Shown here piece by piece: positions 46,561-56,659 of a stretch of 64,000 bases of DNA. The notes beneath the pieces are model-generated. The model searched no databases, had not been told where the DNA came from, and saw nothing but the letters and a program-made list of their open reading frames with translations. The position numbers and the translations under genes were made by a program. Origin of the DNA: VRUE01 sp963703895 (lineage in GTDB: Bacteria > Actinomycetota > Thermoleophilia > Solirubrobacterales > 70-9); the NCBI GenBank assembly GCA_963703895.1, contig CAVPFX010000003.1, positions 1 to 64,000 on the forward strand, read 5' to 3'. Within the stretch, counting starts at the first letter, position 1. Every line of letters starts with the position of its first letter.

Positions 46561-47891
46561 CCGCCAAAAGTGACCTTTTTTCGACCTTTTCCCCAGCCGT
46601 TCGCTGGGAGAATATGAGCGTGCCAATTTCACGGCCACTCTGGATTCTTGGCCGTCGGCCCAGGTCACTTGACGGCGCTCTCGCCTTGGCTATCGGCGCC
46701 CTCTTCGCGCTGATGCTGCTCGGGCCGGCGAGCGCAAAGGCGGACGTCGTCTGCCCGAACCCCGTCCCGGTCGTCAACGAGAACCAGTGCCACAGCGGCA
46801 CCTCCTCCTGGGCGGTCGACGAATACAGCCAGGACCTCGGCGGCTTCCCCACCAAGACCAGCGTCAACCTCGGCGAAAGCGTGACGCTGAAGATCGGCCG
46901 CGACGGCCCCGTCTCGCCGACCAGGACCATGAACATCTCGGTCTACCGCATGGGTTACTACGAAGGGCTCGGCGCACGCCAGGTCAGCAGCGCGAGCAAT
47001 GTCGCGATCAACAACACCTTCGAATGCGAAGCGATGGACCCCCAGACGGGGAAAGTCTCCTGCAACAACTGGAAAGCGACCTACACGATCCCCGGCAGCT
47101 CCTTTCCCGCCTCCGGCGTCTACCTGGCCAAGCTGACAGCCTCGACCGGCGACGAAACCCAGGTCGTCTTCACGGTCCGTGACGACAGCCACCAGCCGAG
47201 CTCGGAACTGCTCTACGTCCTGCCGATCAACGACTACCAGGCGTACAACACCTTCGGCGGCAAGTCCCTCTATTGGGGCTACGAAGGTGGCAACACCGCC
47301 TCCGGCACCGACCGCGCGGTCAAGGTCTCCTTCGACCGCCCCTTCGCCCAGGCCGGCGCCCACCTCAACTGGTTCACCGGCCCCGACTTCGACCTGCTCG
47401 CCTGGCTCGAGAAGCAGGGCTACGACGTCGCCTACACCGACGACGTCCAGGTCGCCACCCATCCGGCGGAACTGCTCGACCACGAGGCAGACGTCGTCTC
47501 CGGCCACTCCGAGTACTGGACGGAACAGCAGTTCAAAGCCTTCATGGCGGCGCGCGAAGCCGGCGTCAACATCGCCTCCTTCTCGGCCAACACGGCCTAC
47601 TGGAAGGTGCGCTACGAGGACGGCAACCGCACCCTGGTCTGTTACAAGACCGTCCAGGGCCAGGGCTCGACCGGCAGCGGCTCGATCAGCGACAACGACT
47701 GGGGCCCCGACGGGATCAAGGGCACCGCCGACGACGCCCTCGGCCTCGACGGCAAAGCCGGCACCGCCGACGACAACCCCCAGAACTCGACCACCACCTT
47801 CCGCGACAACGGCGCGCCGCCTGGCGACCCCGCCGCCCCCCCGGCGGCCGCGTCGGTCCCGACATGCCAGAGAACCAGCTCTTCGGCGTGA
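46557..47891 (+). CDS. Giant surface protein, segment 1: signal peptide and N,N-dimethylformamidase-like domain
   Basis: 444 codons up to a stop reached only because of a frameshift. TTG start overlaps the flippase stop, with GGAGGG upstream. Signal peptide: LALAIGALFALMLLGPASAKA. The domain contains ISVYRMGYYEGLGARQV, LLYVLPINDYQAYNTFGGKS, DFDLLAWLEKQGYDVAYTDD, VVSGHSEYWTEQQ and VNIASFSANTAYWKVRYED, resembling the DMFA2_C domain of dimethylformamidase beta subunit-like proteins (from memory). Reading continues in the next frame after a C7 run at 47836-47842. In intact form the whole protein would be about 2,740 residues. Confidence 0.75.
   Translation: MTAKSDLFSTFSPAVRWENMSVPISRPLWILGRRPRSLDGALALAIGALFALMLLGPASAKADVVCPNPVPVVNENQCHSGTSSWAVDEYSQDLGGFPTKTSVNLGESVTLKIGRDGPVSPTRTMNISVYRMGYYEGLGARQVSSASNVAINNTFECEAMDPQTGKVSCNNWKATYTIPGSSFPASGVYLAKLTASTGDETQVVFTVRDDSHQPSSELLYVLPINDYQAYNTFGGKSLYWGYEGGNTASGTDRAVKVSFDRPFAQAGAHLNWFTGPDFDLLAWLEKQGYDVAYTDDVQVATHPAELLDHEADVVSGHSEYWTEQQFKAFMAAREAGVNIASFSANTAYWKVRYEDGNRTLVCYKTVQGQGSTGSGSISDNDWGPDGIKGTADDALGLDGKAGTADDNPQNSTTTFRDNGAPPGDPAAPPAAASVPTCQRTSSSA
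47836..47842 (+). other. C7 homopolymer at a -1 frameshift
   Basis: The frame that encodes NGAPPGDPAAPP must continue as GGRVGPDMPENQLFG, which lies one frame away. Adding one C to this seven-C run restores a continuous reading frame. It may be a sequencing/assembly error, a true mutation, or a phase-variable tract. Confidence 0.8.
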
Positions 47892-49906
47892 TGTACGTCG
47901 GCGACAACGACGCTCACAGCTTCCCGCTCACCGTGCCCGCTGGCAACGCCAACGAAGAATTCGCCTCCAACCGCATCTGGCGCAACACCGGCATTGCCGA
48001 GAACTCGAGCACCAGCATCGGCTCGCGCCTGGTCGGCTGGGAGTGGGACGCGATCCCGACCCAGGCCCAGTACCTCTCGCGCCAGCCGAGCGGCGTCAAG
48101 AGCCTCTTCGCGACCAACGTGCAGACCGCCAGCGACAACTCGTGGCTGCTCGACGAGGGGCGCCTGCGCAATACCCAACCGCCCCCCGGCCAGCCCGGCA
48201 CGGTGGGCGGCGTCACCTTCAACGCCCCGAGCGGCGCCGAGGTGTTCGCCAGCGGCACGATGGAATGGGCCTACGGCCTCTCCGGAGATCCCGACGAACG
48301 CCTCCAGCAGGCGACCTACAACATCTTCTCCGACATGGGGGTCCAGCCGAACACCCCCAACGAAGAGCTCAACCTCGATCCGGCCGGATCGAACCGAGCC
48401 CCTAACGGCGGCTTCGCGATCTCCCAGAACCCGGCGAAAACCAACACGACCCTTACCTTCGATGCGTCGGCCTCCCATGACCCCGACGGGACGATCGCCA
48501 AATACGAGTGGGACCTCGACGGCAACGGGACCTTCGAGACCAACGGCGGCAGCAAAGCCACGACTACTCGCAGCTACTCGGCCGAGGGCGAATACACGGT
48601 GCGCCTACGCGTTACCGACAACGGTGGCGCCACCGACACCGCCGTGCGCACTCTGACCATCATCAACAACCTGCCGCCGACAGCGAGCTTTACCACGTCG
48701 CCCACCTTCGTCGCCAAAGGCGAACCGATCAGCTTCGACGGCTCGAGCTCCAAAGACCCCGACGGCACGATCGCCAAATACGAATGGGACTTCGACGGCA
48801 ACGGCACCTATGAGACCAGCGGTGGCAGCAACCCCGTCATCTCACACAGCTACGCGACCGCCGCCACCTATACGGTCGGTCTGCGGGTGACCGACAACGG
48901 CGGCAAGACCGCCACCACGACGCGCTCGGTCAGCGTCAGCAGCGGCGAAATCAGCAAATACAGCGACTCGGTCCTGGCCACCGCGGGCCTCGTCCACTAC
49001 TGGCGCATGGGCGAGACAGCCGGCGGCACCTTCGGCGACAGCAAGGGCTCGAGTCCCGCCACCACCTTCGGCGAACCGACCCTCGGCGTCACCGGTGGCG
49101 TCAGCAACGATCCCGACCGCGCTGCGGAGTTCGACGGCAGCAACGACGCTGCCAAAACCTCTATCGACCTCTCCGGGACCCATGCGGCGACGGTCGAGTT
49201 CTGGCTCAAGTGGGACAACTTCACCAACGACGATCGCTTGGCGATGGAGTTCACGCCCAACTTCAACGCATCCTCCGGTGGGTTCATCGTCGATCCCAAC
49301 GCGCCGCAGCTTGGCGGCACCTTCGGCGTCGGCATCGGCAGCGGCACCTCGCGCAACACCGCCTACTTCGAACGCCCGAGCGCTGGCCAGTGGCACCACT
49401 ACGCCTTCGTGCTCGACACCTCAGCACCGGCGGCGCAGCAGATCGTCCCCTACGTCGACGGCAAAGCGGTCAGCTACCAGAAGGGCGACAACGGCAGCGG
49501 CGGCGGCAACTTCGCCAACTCGACCCTGAACTTCATGTCGCGCGGCGACGAGCGAACTCTTCGGCGCCGGCGACCTCGACGAGGTCGCGATCTACAAACG
49601 CACCCTCGGCCCGACCACGATCGCCGACCACTACAACGCCATCGTCCCCACCAACGGCGGCGAAGGGGGCGAAGAAGGTGGCAGCGGCGGCGAAAAAGAA
49701 GAAGGGGGCGGCAAAGAAGAAACCGGCGGCAGCGGCGGCGAAGGGCCGGCGACGTACTCCAAATCGGTGCTCGGCACCCCCACCCTCCTCAACTACTGGC
49801 GGATGGGCGAGGCGGCTGGGCCGACGCTCGCCGACAGCAAGGGCTCCAGCGCCGCGACGGCGACGGGCGGGCCGACCTTCGGCGCGCAGGGCAGCCTCAA
49901 AGGTGA
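47864..49906 (+). CDS. Giant surface protein, segment 2: end of DMFA-like domain, two PKD domains, LamG domain 1
   Basis: The ORF can start at ATG 47864 (MPENQLFGVMYVGDNDAHSF) but is best read as the continuation of segment 1. It holds FASGTMEWAYGLSGDPD, PKD domains at about 48393-48665 and 48666-48945 (each with KYEWDLDGNG or KYEWDFDGNG and LRVTDNGG), and a concanavalin/LamG domain from about 48955 (VHYWRMGETAGG, WHHYAFVLDT, VPYVDGKAVSY). The true reading leaves this frame near 49553; from there to 49906 the frame is out-of-phase low-complexity. See the second frameshift entry. Confidence 0.7.
   Translation: MPENQLFGVMYVGDNDAHSFPLTVPAGNANEEFASNRIWRNTGIAENSSTSIGSRLVGWEWDAIPTQAQYLSRQPSGVKSLFATNVQTASDNSWLLDEGRLRNTQPPPGQPGTVGGVTFNAPSGAEVFASGTMEWAYGLSGDPDERLQQATYNIFSDMGVQPNTPNEELNLDPAGSNRAPNGGFAISQNPAKTNTTLTFDASASHDPDGTIAKYEWDLDGNGTFETNGGSKATTTRSYSAEGEYTVRLRVTDNGGATDTAVRTLTIINNLPPTASFTTSPTFVAKGEPISFDGSSSKDPDGTIAKYEWDFDGNGTYETSGGSNPVISHSYATAATYTVGLRVTDNGGKTATTTRSVSVSSGEISKYSDSVLATAGLVHYWRMGETAGGTFGDSKGSSPATTFGEPTLGVTGGVSNDPDRAAEFDGSNDAAKTSIDLSGTHAATVEFWLKWDNFTNDDRLAMEFTPNFNASSGGFIVDPNAPQLGGTFGVGIGSGTSRNTAYFERPSAGQWHHYAFVLDTSAPAAQQIVPYVDGKAVSYQKGDNGSGGGNFANSTLNFMSRGDERTLRRRRPRRGRDLQTHPRPDHDRRPLQRHRPHQRRRRGRRRWQRRRKRRRGRQRRNRRQRRRRAGDVLQIGARHPHPPQLLADGRGGWADARRQQGLQRRDGDGRADLRRAGQPQR
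49545..49556 (+). other. +1 frameshift between segments 2 and 3
   Basis: NFMSRGDE is in frame with segment 2; ELFGAGDLDEVAIYKRTLG is one base ahead, in frame with segment 3. Four sibling LamG domains in the same gene read continuously through the equivalent NFMSRAG-LFGAGDLDEV site. One base must be removed or two added in GACGAGCGAAC. Confidence 0.8.
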
Positions 49907-52900
49907 TGCCAACACGGCCGTGCGCTTCGACGGCATCAACGATTCCGCCGGCGCCACGGTCAACTTCGCCGGCAAGTCGGCGATCACGGTCGAGTTCTGG
50001 ATGAAGTGGAACGGCTACGCCAACGACGACGACTTGGCGATGGAGCTGACCAACAACTTCAACGAAAACGCGGGCGGCTTCCTGGTCGACCCCAACGCGC
50101 CGCAACTCGGCGGCAGCTTCGGCGTCGGCATCGGCAAGGGCTCGTCACGCAACAACGCCTTCTTCGCGCGGCCGACGGCGGGCCAGTGGCACCACTACGC
50201 CTTCGTGCTCGACACCGGCGCTCCGGCCGACAAACAGATCATCCCCTACGTCGACGGCAAAGCGGTCAGCTACACCAAGCTCGAAAGCGGTACCGGCGCC
50301 GGCAACTTCGCCAACTCGACCCTGAACTTCATGTCGCGGGCCGGCGGCCTGTTCGGAAGCGGCGAACTCGATGAGGTCGCGATCTTCGGCAGCGCGCTCA
50401 GCGCAACCACGGTCGCCGACAACTACAAAGGCATCGTCCCCGAAGGCGGCGGCGAAGAACCTCCCAAAGAAGAAGAACCGCCGAAAGAAGGCGGCGGCAA
50501 CCCGGCTACCTACTCCGAAGCCGTCCTCGGCACCGCTGGCCTGACCGACTACTGGCGCATGGGCGAGACCAGCGGCTCCGTGCTGGCCGACAGCGCCGGT
50601 CCCAGCCCGGCAAACACGTCCGGCGAACCGACCCTAGGCACCGCCGGCGCCCTCGCCGGAGACGCCAACACGGCTGTGCGCTTCGACGGCATCAACGACG
50701 CCGCCAGCGCCGCTGTCGACCTCTCGGGCAAGACCGCGATCACGGTCGAGTTCTGGCTCAAGTGGAACAGCTACGCCAACGACGACCGCCTGGCGATGGA
50801 GCTCACCAACAATTTCAACGAAGCCCCCGGCGGCTTCCTGATCGACCCCAACAGCGGCTACGGCAGCTTCGCCGTCGGCATTGGCAGCGGCGCCTCGCGC
50901 AACATCACCCTCTTCGCCCGTCCTAGCGCCGGGCAGTGGCACCACTACGCCTTCGTCCTCGACACGACGGCGCCGGCGGCCGAACAGGTCGTGCCCTACG
51001 TCGACGGCCAGCCGGTCAGCTACAGCAAGGCGGCAAGCGGCACCGAAGCACCGCCGTTCGCCAATTCCTCGCTCAACTTCATGTCGCGCGCCGGCTCGTC
51101 CCTGTTTGGCGCCGGCGACCTCGACGAGGTGGCGATCTTCGGGCGGGCCCTCGGCGCCGCCACGATCGCCGGCAACTACGCGGGCATCGTCACCAACAAA
51201 CGTCCCGTCGCGTCCTTCACCGCCCCGCTCGCCTCAAAAGCGGGCGAATCGGTCAGCTTCGACGCGTCCGCCTCCAGCGATCCCGACGGCACGATCGCCA
51301 AATACGAATGGGACTTCGACGGCAACGGCAGCTTCGAGACCGACGCCGGAACGACCCCGACGACGAGCCACACCTTCTCCACGGCCGGCAACGCCGAAGT
51401 CGGCCTGCGAGTGACCGACAACGGCGGCGTGACCGCAACGACCACGAAGGCGATCACGATCGAAGCCGAAGGCGGCGGTGGCGGCGAACCGACGACCTAC
51501 GGCAAAGCCGTCCTCGCCACCCCTGGTCTCACCGACTACTGGCGACTGGGCGAGTCCTCGGGCTCACTGCTCGCCGACAGCGTCGGGCCCAGCCCGGCGA
51601 CGACCTCGGGCGAACCGACCCTCGGCATCCCCGGCAGCGTCTTCAACGAACCCGACACGGCGGTGCGCTTCGACGGTGTCAACGACGCCGCCAGCGCCGC
51701 GGTCGACCTCTCGGGCAAGATCGCGATCACGGTCGAGTTCTGGATGAAGTGGAACGCCTGGGCCAACGACGACGCCCTGGCGATGGAGTTCACCAACAAC
51801 TTCAACGAAAACGCGGGTGGCTTCCTGATCGACCCGAACAGCAGCTACGGCAACTTCGCCGTCGCGCTCGGCATCGGCGGCTCGCGCAACATCACCCTCT
51901 TCTCCCGGCCGACCGCCGGCCGCTGGCACCACTACGCCTTCATCCTCGACACGACGGCGCCGGCCTCGCAGCAGGTCGTCCCCTACGTCGACGGCAAAGC
52001 GGTCTCCTACAGCAAGGCCGGCAGCGGCATCGAAGCGCCGCCCTTCGCCAACTCCACGCTCAACTTCATGTCGCGCGCCGGCTCGGGCCTGTTTGGCGCC
52101 GGCGACCTCGACGAGGTGGCGATCTACGACCGCGCGCTGGCTCCGGCAACAGTCAGCGGCCACTACGCCGTCGCAGCCCACAACAACCCGCCCCAAGCCT
52201 CTTTCACAGCATCGCCGAACCCCGCCCTGACCAACTCCACGGTCAGCTTCGACGCCTCGGCGTCAACGGACCCCGAAGGCGCCGTGGCCAAATACGAATG
52301 GGACCTCGACGGCAACGGGACGTATGAGACCAACACGGGCGCGACGCCGACCGTCACCCGCTCCTACTCGATCCCCGGCGACCGGTCGATCGGCCTGCGG
52401 GTCACCGACAACGAAGGCGCGGCGGCGACGACGACGCGGACCCTGACGATCCAAAACCAGCTGCCGAGCGCGTCCTTCACTGCTTCGCCAAACCCAATCC
52501 TCAGCGGCGTGAGCACGACGCTGAACGCCTCCGCCTCGAGCGATCCGGACGGGACGATCGTCAAATACGAGTGGGACCTCGACGGCAATGGCAGCTACGA
52601 GACCGACACCGGGACGACCGCCTCCAAGGTCACCTCCTACGCGACGCCAGGAGAACGCGTCATCGGCCTACGAGTCACCGATAACAGTGGTGCGACGACC
52701 ACGACCACCCGGGCGCTGACGGTTGAAAACCGTGCGCCGTCGGCTTCCTTCACCGCCACCCCCAATCCAGTGATCAGCGGGGCCACGGTCTCCTTTAACG
52801 CCTCCGCGTCGGCAGACCCGGACGGGACGATCGCCAAATACGAGTGGGACCTCGACGGCAATGGCAGCTACGAGACCGACACCGGCGCGACGGCGACCAC

Positions 52901-54782
52901 CAGCCGCTCCTACGCCAGCGCGGCAGAACTCACAGTCGGCCTGCGCGTCACCGACAACAGCGGCGGCACGGCCACCTCGACACGGGCGCTGACGGTGCAA
53001 AACCAGCTGCCAAGCGCGTCCTTCACTGCTTCGCCCAATCCGGTCCCGACCGGCACTAACACCAACCTCGACGCCTCGGCCTCGAAAGACCCCGACGGCA
53101 CGATCGCCAAATACGAGTGGGACCTCGACGGCAATGGCAGCTACGAGACGAGCACCGGAACCACGGCGACGACCACTGCCTCCTACCCGACACTGGGCAA
53201 TCGCACGATCGGCCTGCGAGTCACCGACAACAACGGCGCCACCGCGACGACGACCCGGGTGCTGACGGTCCAAAACCGCCCGCCAGCACCCTCGTTCACC
53301 GCCACCCCCAACCCGGTCTCACCCAACGTCTCCACCTCCTTCGACGCTTCCGCCTCGAGCGATCCCGACGGCACGGTGACCAAATACGAGTGGGATCTCG
53401 ACGGCAACGGCAGCTACGAGACCAACACGGGCACGACCAAAACGACCAGCCGTACTTACACCAGCGAAGGAACGGTGACGGTCGGCCTGCGGACAACCGA
53501 TAACAACGGCGCCACGGCGACGACGACCCGGGCGCTGACGGTCCAAAACCAGCCACCGATCGGATCGTTCACGGCAACGCCCAACCCGGTCAACACCAAC
53601 AGCACTGTCAGCTTCAACGCCAGCGCTTCCAGTGACCCCGGCGGATCGATCTCGAAATACGAGTGGGATCTCGACGGCAACGGCAGCTACGAGACCAACA
53701 CGGGCACGACCAAAACGACCAGCCGCTCTTACACCACTCCCGGCGAAGTGGTGGTCAGCCTGCGTGTCACCGACAACAAAGGCCTGCAGGGCACGACGAC
53801 TCGCACGATCACGGTCCAGAACCAGATGCCGGTCGCCTCCTTCACCGCGAGCCCCAACCCGACGACCGCGGGCTCCACCGTGACCTTCAACGGCTCGGCC
53901 TCGAAAGACCCCGACGGCACGATCGCCAAATACGAGTGGGATTTGGACGGCAACGGCAGCTATGAGACGAACACCGGCGCCACTGCCACCACCTCGCTCA
54001 AATACGCGACGGCAACGGAACCGGTGGTGAGCCTCCGCATCACCGACAATCGCGGCGCGACCGGGACCGCGACCAAAACGCTGGTCGTGCGCGGCCCCTA
54101 TAACAACGCCGTTATCGCCATCTCGGACCTGATCGATTATTGGCGCCTGGGCGAGGCATCGGGCACAAGCCTGGTCGACTCGATTGGCGGTCGCAACGCG
54201 ACGGCCCTCAACGGGGTGACGCTGGGCACGACGGGCAATTTGACCCTCGATCCCAACACCGCCGCCACCTTCGATGGAACCAATGATGCGGCGCAGGCCT
54301 CGGTCAACCTCTCAGGCACCTCGAAACTGACGCTCGAGTTCTGGCTCAAGTGGACGACCTTCGCCAACGACGACAAGCTCGCCTTCGAGTTCACGTCCAA
54401 CTTCAACAACAGCGACGACGGCTTCCTGGTCAATCCCAACTCCAGCACGTCGAGCGGTCGCTTCGAAGTGGCGATGGGGCGCAACAGCAACCGCAACAGC
54501 ATCTATTTCACGAGGCCCTCGGCGGGCGTCTGGCACCACTACGCGCTCGTCTTCAGCGCATCGACGCTCAGCCCCTCGATCACGCCCTACGTCGACGGCA
54601 AAGCGGTCTCCTTCACAAAAGGCACCAGCGGCCTCGGCGGCGGCAACTTCGCCAACTCGACCCTCAACTTCATGTCGCGCAACGCCAGCTCACTGTTCGG
54701 CAACGGCAGTCTCGACGAGGTTGCCCTATATGACCAGGCCCTGACGGCCACCCAGATCTCCCAGCACTTCGCCGCCAGGTAG
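49767..54782 (+). CDS. Giant surface protein, segment 3: LamG domains 2-5 and eight PKD domains
   Basis: 1671 codons from the first usable start; coding similarity extends upstream to 49554 in this frame, through a Gly/Glu/Lys-rich linker. Order: LamG 2 (to about 50440), linker PPKEEEPPKEGGG, LamG 3 (50505-51185), one PKD, LamG 4 (51495-52165), seven tandem PKD domains, LamG 5 (54100-54780). LamG copies share YWRMGE or YWRLGE and WHHYAF. No LPXTG, transmembrane or secretion-sorting end is visible. Extracellular glycan- or protein-binding role inferred from domains and locus. Confidence 0.85.
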   Translation: MLGTPTLLNYWRMGEAAGPTLADSKGSSAATATGGPTFGAQGSLKGDANTAVRFDGINDSAGATVNFAGKSAITVEFWMKWNGYANDDDLAMELTNNFNENAGGFLVDPNAPQLGGSFGVGIGKGSSRNNAFFARPTAGQWHHYAFVLDTGAPADKQIIPYVDGKAVSYTKLESGTGAGNFANSTLNFMSRAGGLFGSGELDEVAIFGSALSATTVADNYKGIVPEGGGEEPPKEEEPPKEGGGNPATYSEAVLGTAGLTDYWRMGETSGSVLADSAGPSPANTSGEPTLGTAGALAGDANTAVRFDGINDAASAAVDLSGKTAITVEFWLKWNSYANDDRLAMELTNNFNEAPGGFLIDPNSGYGSFAVGIGSGASRNITLFARPSAGQWHHYAFVLDTTAPAAEQVVPYVDGQPVSYSKAASGTEAPPFANSSLNFMSRAGSSLFGAGDLDEVAIFGRALGAATIAGNYAGIVTNKRPVASFTAPLASKAGESVSFDASASSDPDGTIAKYEWDFDGNGSFETDAGTTPTTSHTFSTAGNAEVGLRVTDNGGVTATTTKAITIEAEGGGGGEPTTYGKAVLATPGLTDYWRLGESSGSLLADSVGPSPATTSGEPTLGIPGSVFNEPDTAVRFDGVNDAASAAVDLSGKIAITVEFWMKWNAWANDDALAMEFTNNFNENAGGFLIDPNSSYGNFAVALGIGGSRNITLFSRPTAGRWHHYAFILDTTAPASQQVVPYVDGKAVSYSKAGSGIEAPPFANSTLNFMSRAGSGLFGAGDLDEVAIYDRALAPATVSGHYAVAAHNNPPQASFTASPNPALTNSTVSFDASASTDPEGAVAKYEWDLDGNGTYETNTGATPTVTRSYSIPGDRSIGLRVTDNEGAAATTTRTLTIQNQLPSASFTASPNPILSGVSTTLNASASSDPDGTIVKYEWDLDGNGSYETDTGTTASKVTSYATPGERVIGLRVTDNSGATTTTTRALTVENRAPSASFTATPNPVISGATVSFNASASADPDGTIAKYEWDLDGNGSYETDTGATATTSRSYASAAELTVGLRVTDNSGGTATSTRALTVQNQLPSASFTASPNPVPTGTNTNLDASASKDPDGTIAKYEWDLDGNGSYETSTGTTATTTASYPTLGNRTIGLRVTDNNGATATTTRVLTVQNRPPAPSFTATPNPVSPNVSTSFDASASSDPDGTVTKYEWDLDGNGSYETNTGTTKTTSRTYTSEGTVTVGLRTTDNNGATATTTRALTVQNQPPIGSFTATPNPVNTNSTVSFNASASSDPGGSISKYEWDLDGNGSYETNTGTTKTTSRSYTTPGEVVVSLRVTDNKGLQGTTTRTITVQNQMPVASFTASPNPTTAGSTVTFNGSASKDPDGTIAKYEWDLDGNGSYETNTGATATTSLKYATATEPVVSLRITDNRGATGTATKTLVVRGPYNNAVIAISDLIDYWRLGEASGTSLVDSIGGRNATALNGVTLGTTGNLTLDPNTAATFDGTNDAAQASVNLSGTSKLTLEFWLKWTTFANDDKLAFEFTSNFNNSDDGFLVNPNSSTSSGRFEVAMGRNSNRNSIYFTRPSAGVWHHYALVFSASTLSPSITPYVDGKAVSFTKGTSGLGGGNFANSTLNFMSRNASSLFGNGSLDEVALYDQALTATQISQHFAAR
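52184..54092 (+). repeat. Seven tandem 273-bp PKD-domain repeats
   Basis: Units of about 91 codons, each with SFTA(S/T)PNP, ASAS-DPDG, KYEWDLDGNG and LR-TDN-GA. DNA identity is high around the KYEWDLDGNGSYET block. Confidence 0.9.
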
Positions 54783-54836
54783 TGCGATAGGGTCGGGTTC
54801 GTGATCCGACCTCGGAGGGTAGGGAACTCGTCGAGC

Positions 54837-56616
54837 ATGGAATTCCGTCGACCGGTGAGACTTGGGATTGTGGTGGCCTTCGCCGCGACCTTCGCTTTGG
54901 CGGGGCTCGCCTTCGCCGCAGTGCCCCTGCTGAAGAGCTCTCGGGTCGCCGTTAGCTGTGTCAGCACCAGCCTGGCCCAGAGCCGGGCGTCTGGGCAGTT
55001 CGCCGGCCCTCCCGGGCACAGACACTGCTTCGACGGAAAGCATCGCCGGCGGGGGGTCACTCGCCGTGTGGCGATTGGGGCCCAGCCCAAGAAGCCTCTG
55101 GCAATCCGTAACGTGCCTCCCGCCGATCCGCTCCCCGCGTGCCGTCGGCAATGTCGCCACGATCCAGCTTGCCACCGAGCCCGGGCCGGCGGGCGAAGCG
55201 CCTATCGAAGCTCCGGTCAAACCTCAGCCCGAAGACCCGGGCGAATGGGTGCCTCCCCCTCAGGACACGACGCCACCGCAGACCTCGATCGTCGGCCGAC
55301 CCGCTCAGAACACGGTGGCAACCAGCGCAAGCTTCGTGATCGCTTCGAACGAGGAAAACTCGACTTTCGTCTGCAGCCTCGACGGTGAAGGCTGGGAAGC
55401 GTGCCCGTCCTCGCCCCTCTACGAAGGGCTCGAGCCCGGCAGCCACCAGTTCGCCGCAAGCGCAATCGACCTGGAAGGCAACGTCGACGTGTCGCCGGCG
55501 GTGGACAACTGGACGATCGAAGCCCCTGCTCCGCCTCCCCCGCCACCACCCGTAGAAGAACCCACTCCGCCGTTGAGTGACTGCACCAGCACCGTGACGA
55601 GCACCTCCGCCGCTCAGTCCGCGGTCTCCTCCGCCTCGGCCGGCTCGGTCATCTGCCTGGCAAACGGCTCCTACGGAAACGTCACACTGAGCGCGAGCAA
55701 GGCGGCGCCCGGAGTCACCCTGCGGGCGCAGAACCCCGGCCAGGCGACGCTCGAAAGAGCCACCGTCGGCGGCTCTCACCTCACCCTGGCGCGCTTTGTG
55801 ATCACCAACGGCGTCTCGATCCCAGGGGGCACGGTGGCGCCCACAATCGAACACAACCGGATCACCGGCGGCGGTCAGGGAATCGACGCCTGCACCACCA
55901 CCACTTCCTGGTGCACGGACGAGCGGATCGTCGGCAACCAGCTGATCGGTCCCTTCGGCGAGGACGCGATCCACGCCAACCGCTACCACGGCCTCTACGT
56001 GGAAGGCAACGAGATCACCCAGGTGCGTGAGAACGGCGCCCACTCCGACTGCCTGCAGACGGTCTGGCGCGGCGATCACATCTACTTCCGCAACAACTAC
56101 CTGCACGACAACCGCTGCCAGGGGTTCTTCGTCAAGGACCAGACCATGAGCACGCCGGAGATTCCCGGTGGGCCGGTGGAAGGGATCGTCGTCGAAGACA
56201 ACCTCTTCCTGCGCAACAAGGAACCGTGCGGACCCCCAGCTACGAGCTGCGGGCAGCCGATCTACTTCCAGCCGGTCGCCCCCTACACCGGCTTCGTGAT
56301 GAAGCGCAACACGATCTGGGGCGACGGGTATGACTCGATCGCCGCCTTCCGCGGCGAAGGCAGCGTCGGCTCGGACACGCTGGTGGAAAACAACGTGATC
56401 TACCGGCTCTGGACCGATTGGAACATGACTGCGGCGACGCTGCGCAACAACACGCTCTGCATGCGTGAAACCAGCGGCCCCGGCGCTTTCTCGACACCCA
56501 CGGGCGAGACCAAAGCGTGCAGTCTCAGCTTCGCCAACACGGCGGCTGACGACTACCGCATCGCCGGCGAACGCGGGGTCGACTGGGCGCCGACGGAAGT
56601 GCATTTCGGACCGTAG
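54837..56616 (+). pseudogene. Parallel beta-helix surface protein 1, frameshifted after the signal peptide
   Basis: Signal peptide MEFRRPVRLGIVVAFAATFA-LAGLAFA is in one frame (ATG 54837), but the rest (NVATIQLATEPGPAGEAP, one TTPP-type Ig-like domain, beta-helix) is in the +1-related frame that opens after a stop at 54952-54954 and ends at 56616. A frame change must lie between about 54955 and 55200. The beta-helix part holds IEHNRITGGGQGID, NQLIGPFGEDAIHANRYH, NEITQVRENGAHSDCLQTVW and YLHDNRCQGFFVKDQ. Either a sequencing error or a disabled copy. A start inside the second frame (GTG 54958) would give a protein without signal peptide. Confidence 0.7.
55537..56598 (+). repeat. 1.06-kb duplicated block, copy A
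   Basis: Aligns without gaps to 57902-58963 (offset 2365) with only about three mismatches seen (56232, 56559, 56593). Covers the proline linker and nearly all of the beta-helix domain. Confidence 0.9.
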
Positions 56617-56659
56617 CAATAGGTCTCCGAAGCGCTCAGTAGTTCTCTCCGCGGTTTAC

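Noticed and set aside
47800..47900. Programmed -1 ribosomal frameshift at the C7 run
   Set aside because: No X-XXY-YYZ slip pattern of A/U type and no clear stimulatory stem downstream; error or mutation is simpler. Left open as phase variation.
52184..54092. Regular repeats considered as CRISPR or satellite
   Set aside because: Period is 273 bp and in frame; units are PKD domains, without short identical repeats and unique spacers.
54587..55090. Minus-strand ORF near the start of beta-helix gene 1 with a CLCPGGPANC segment
   Set aside because: Weakly echoes a minus-strand ORF at 19168-19410, but neither has a domain or a ribosome-binding site, and the DNA match is short.
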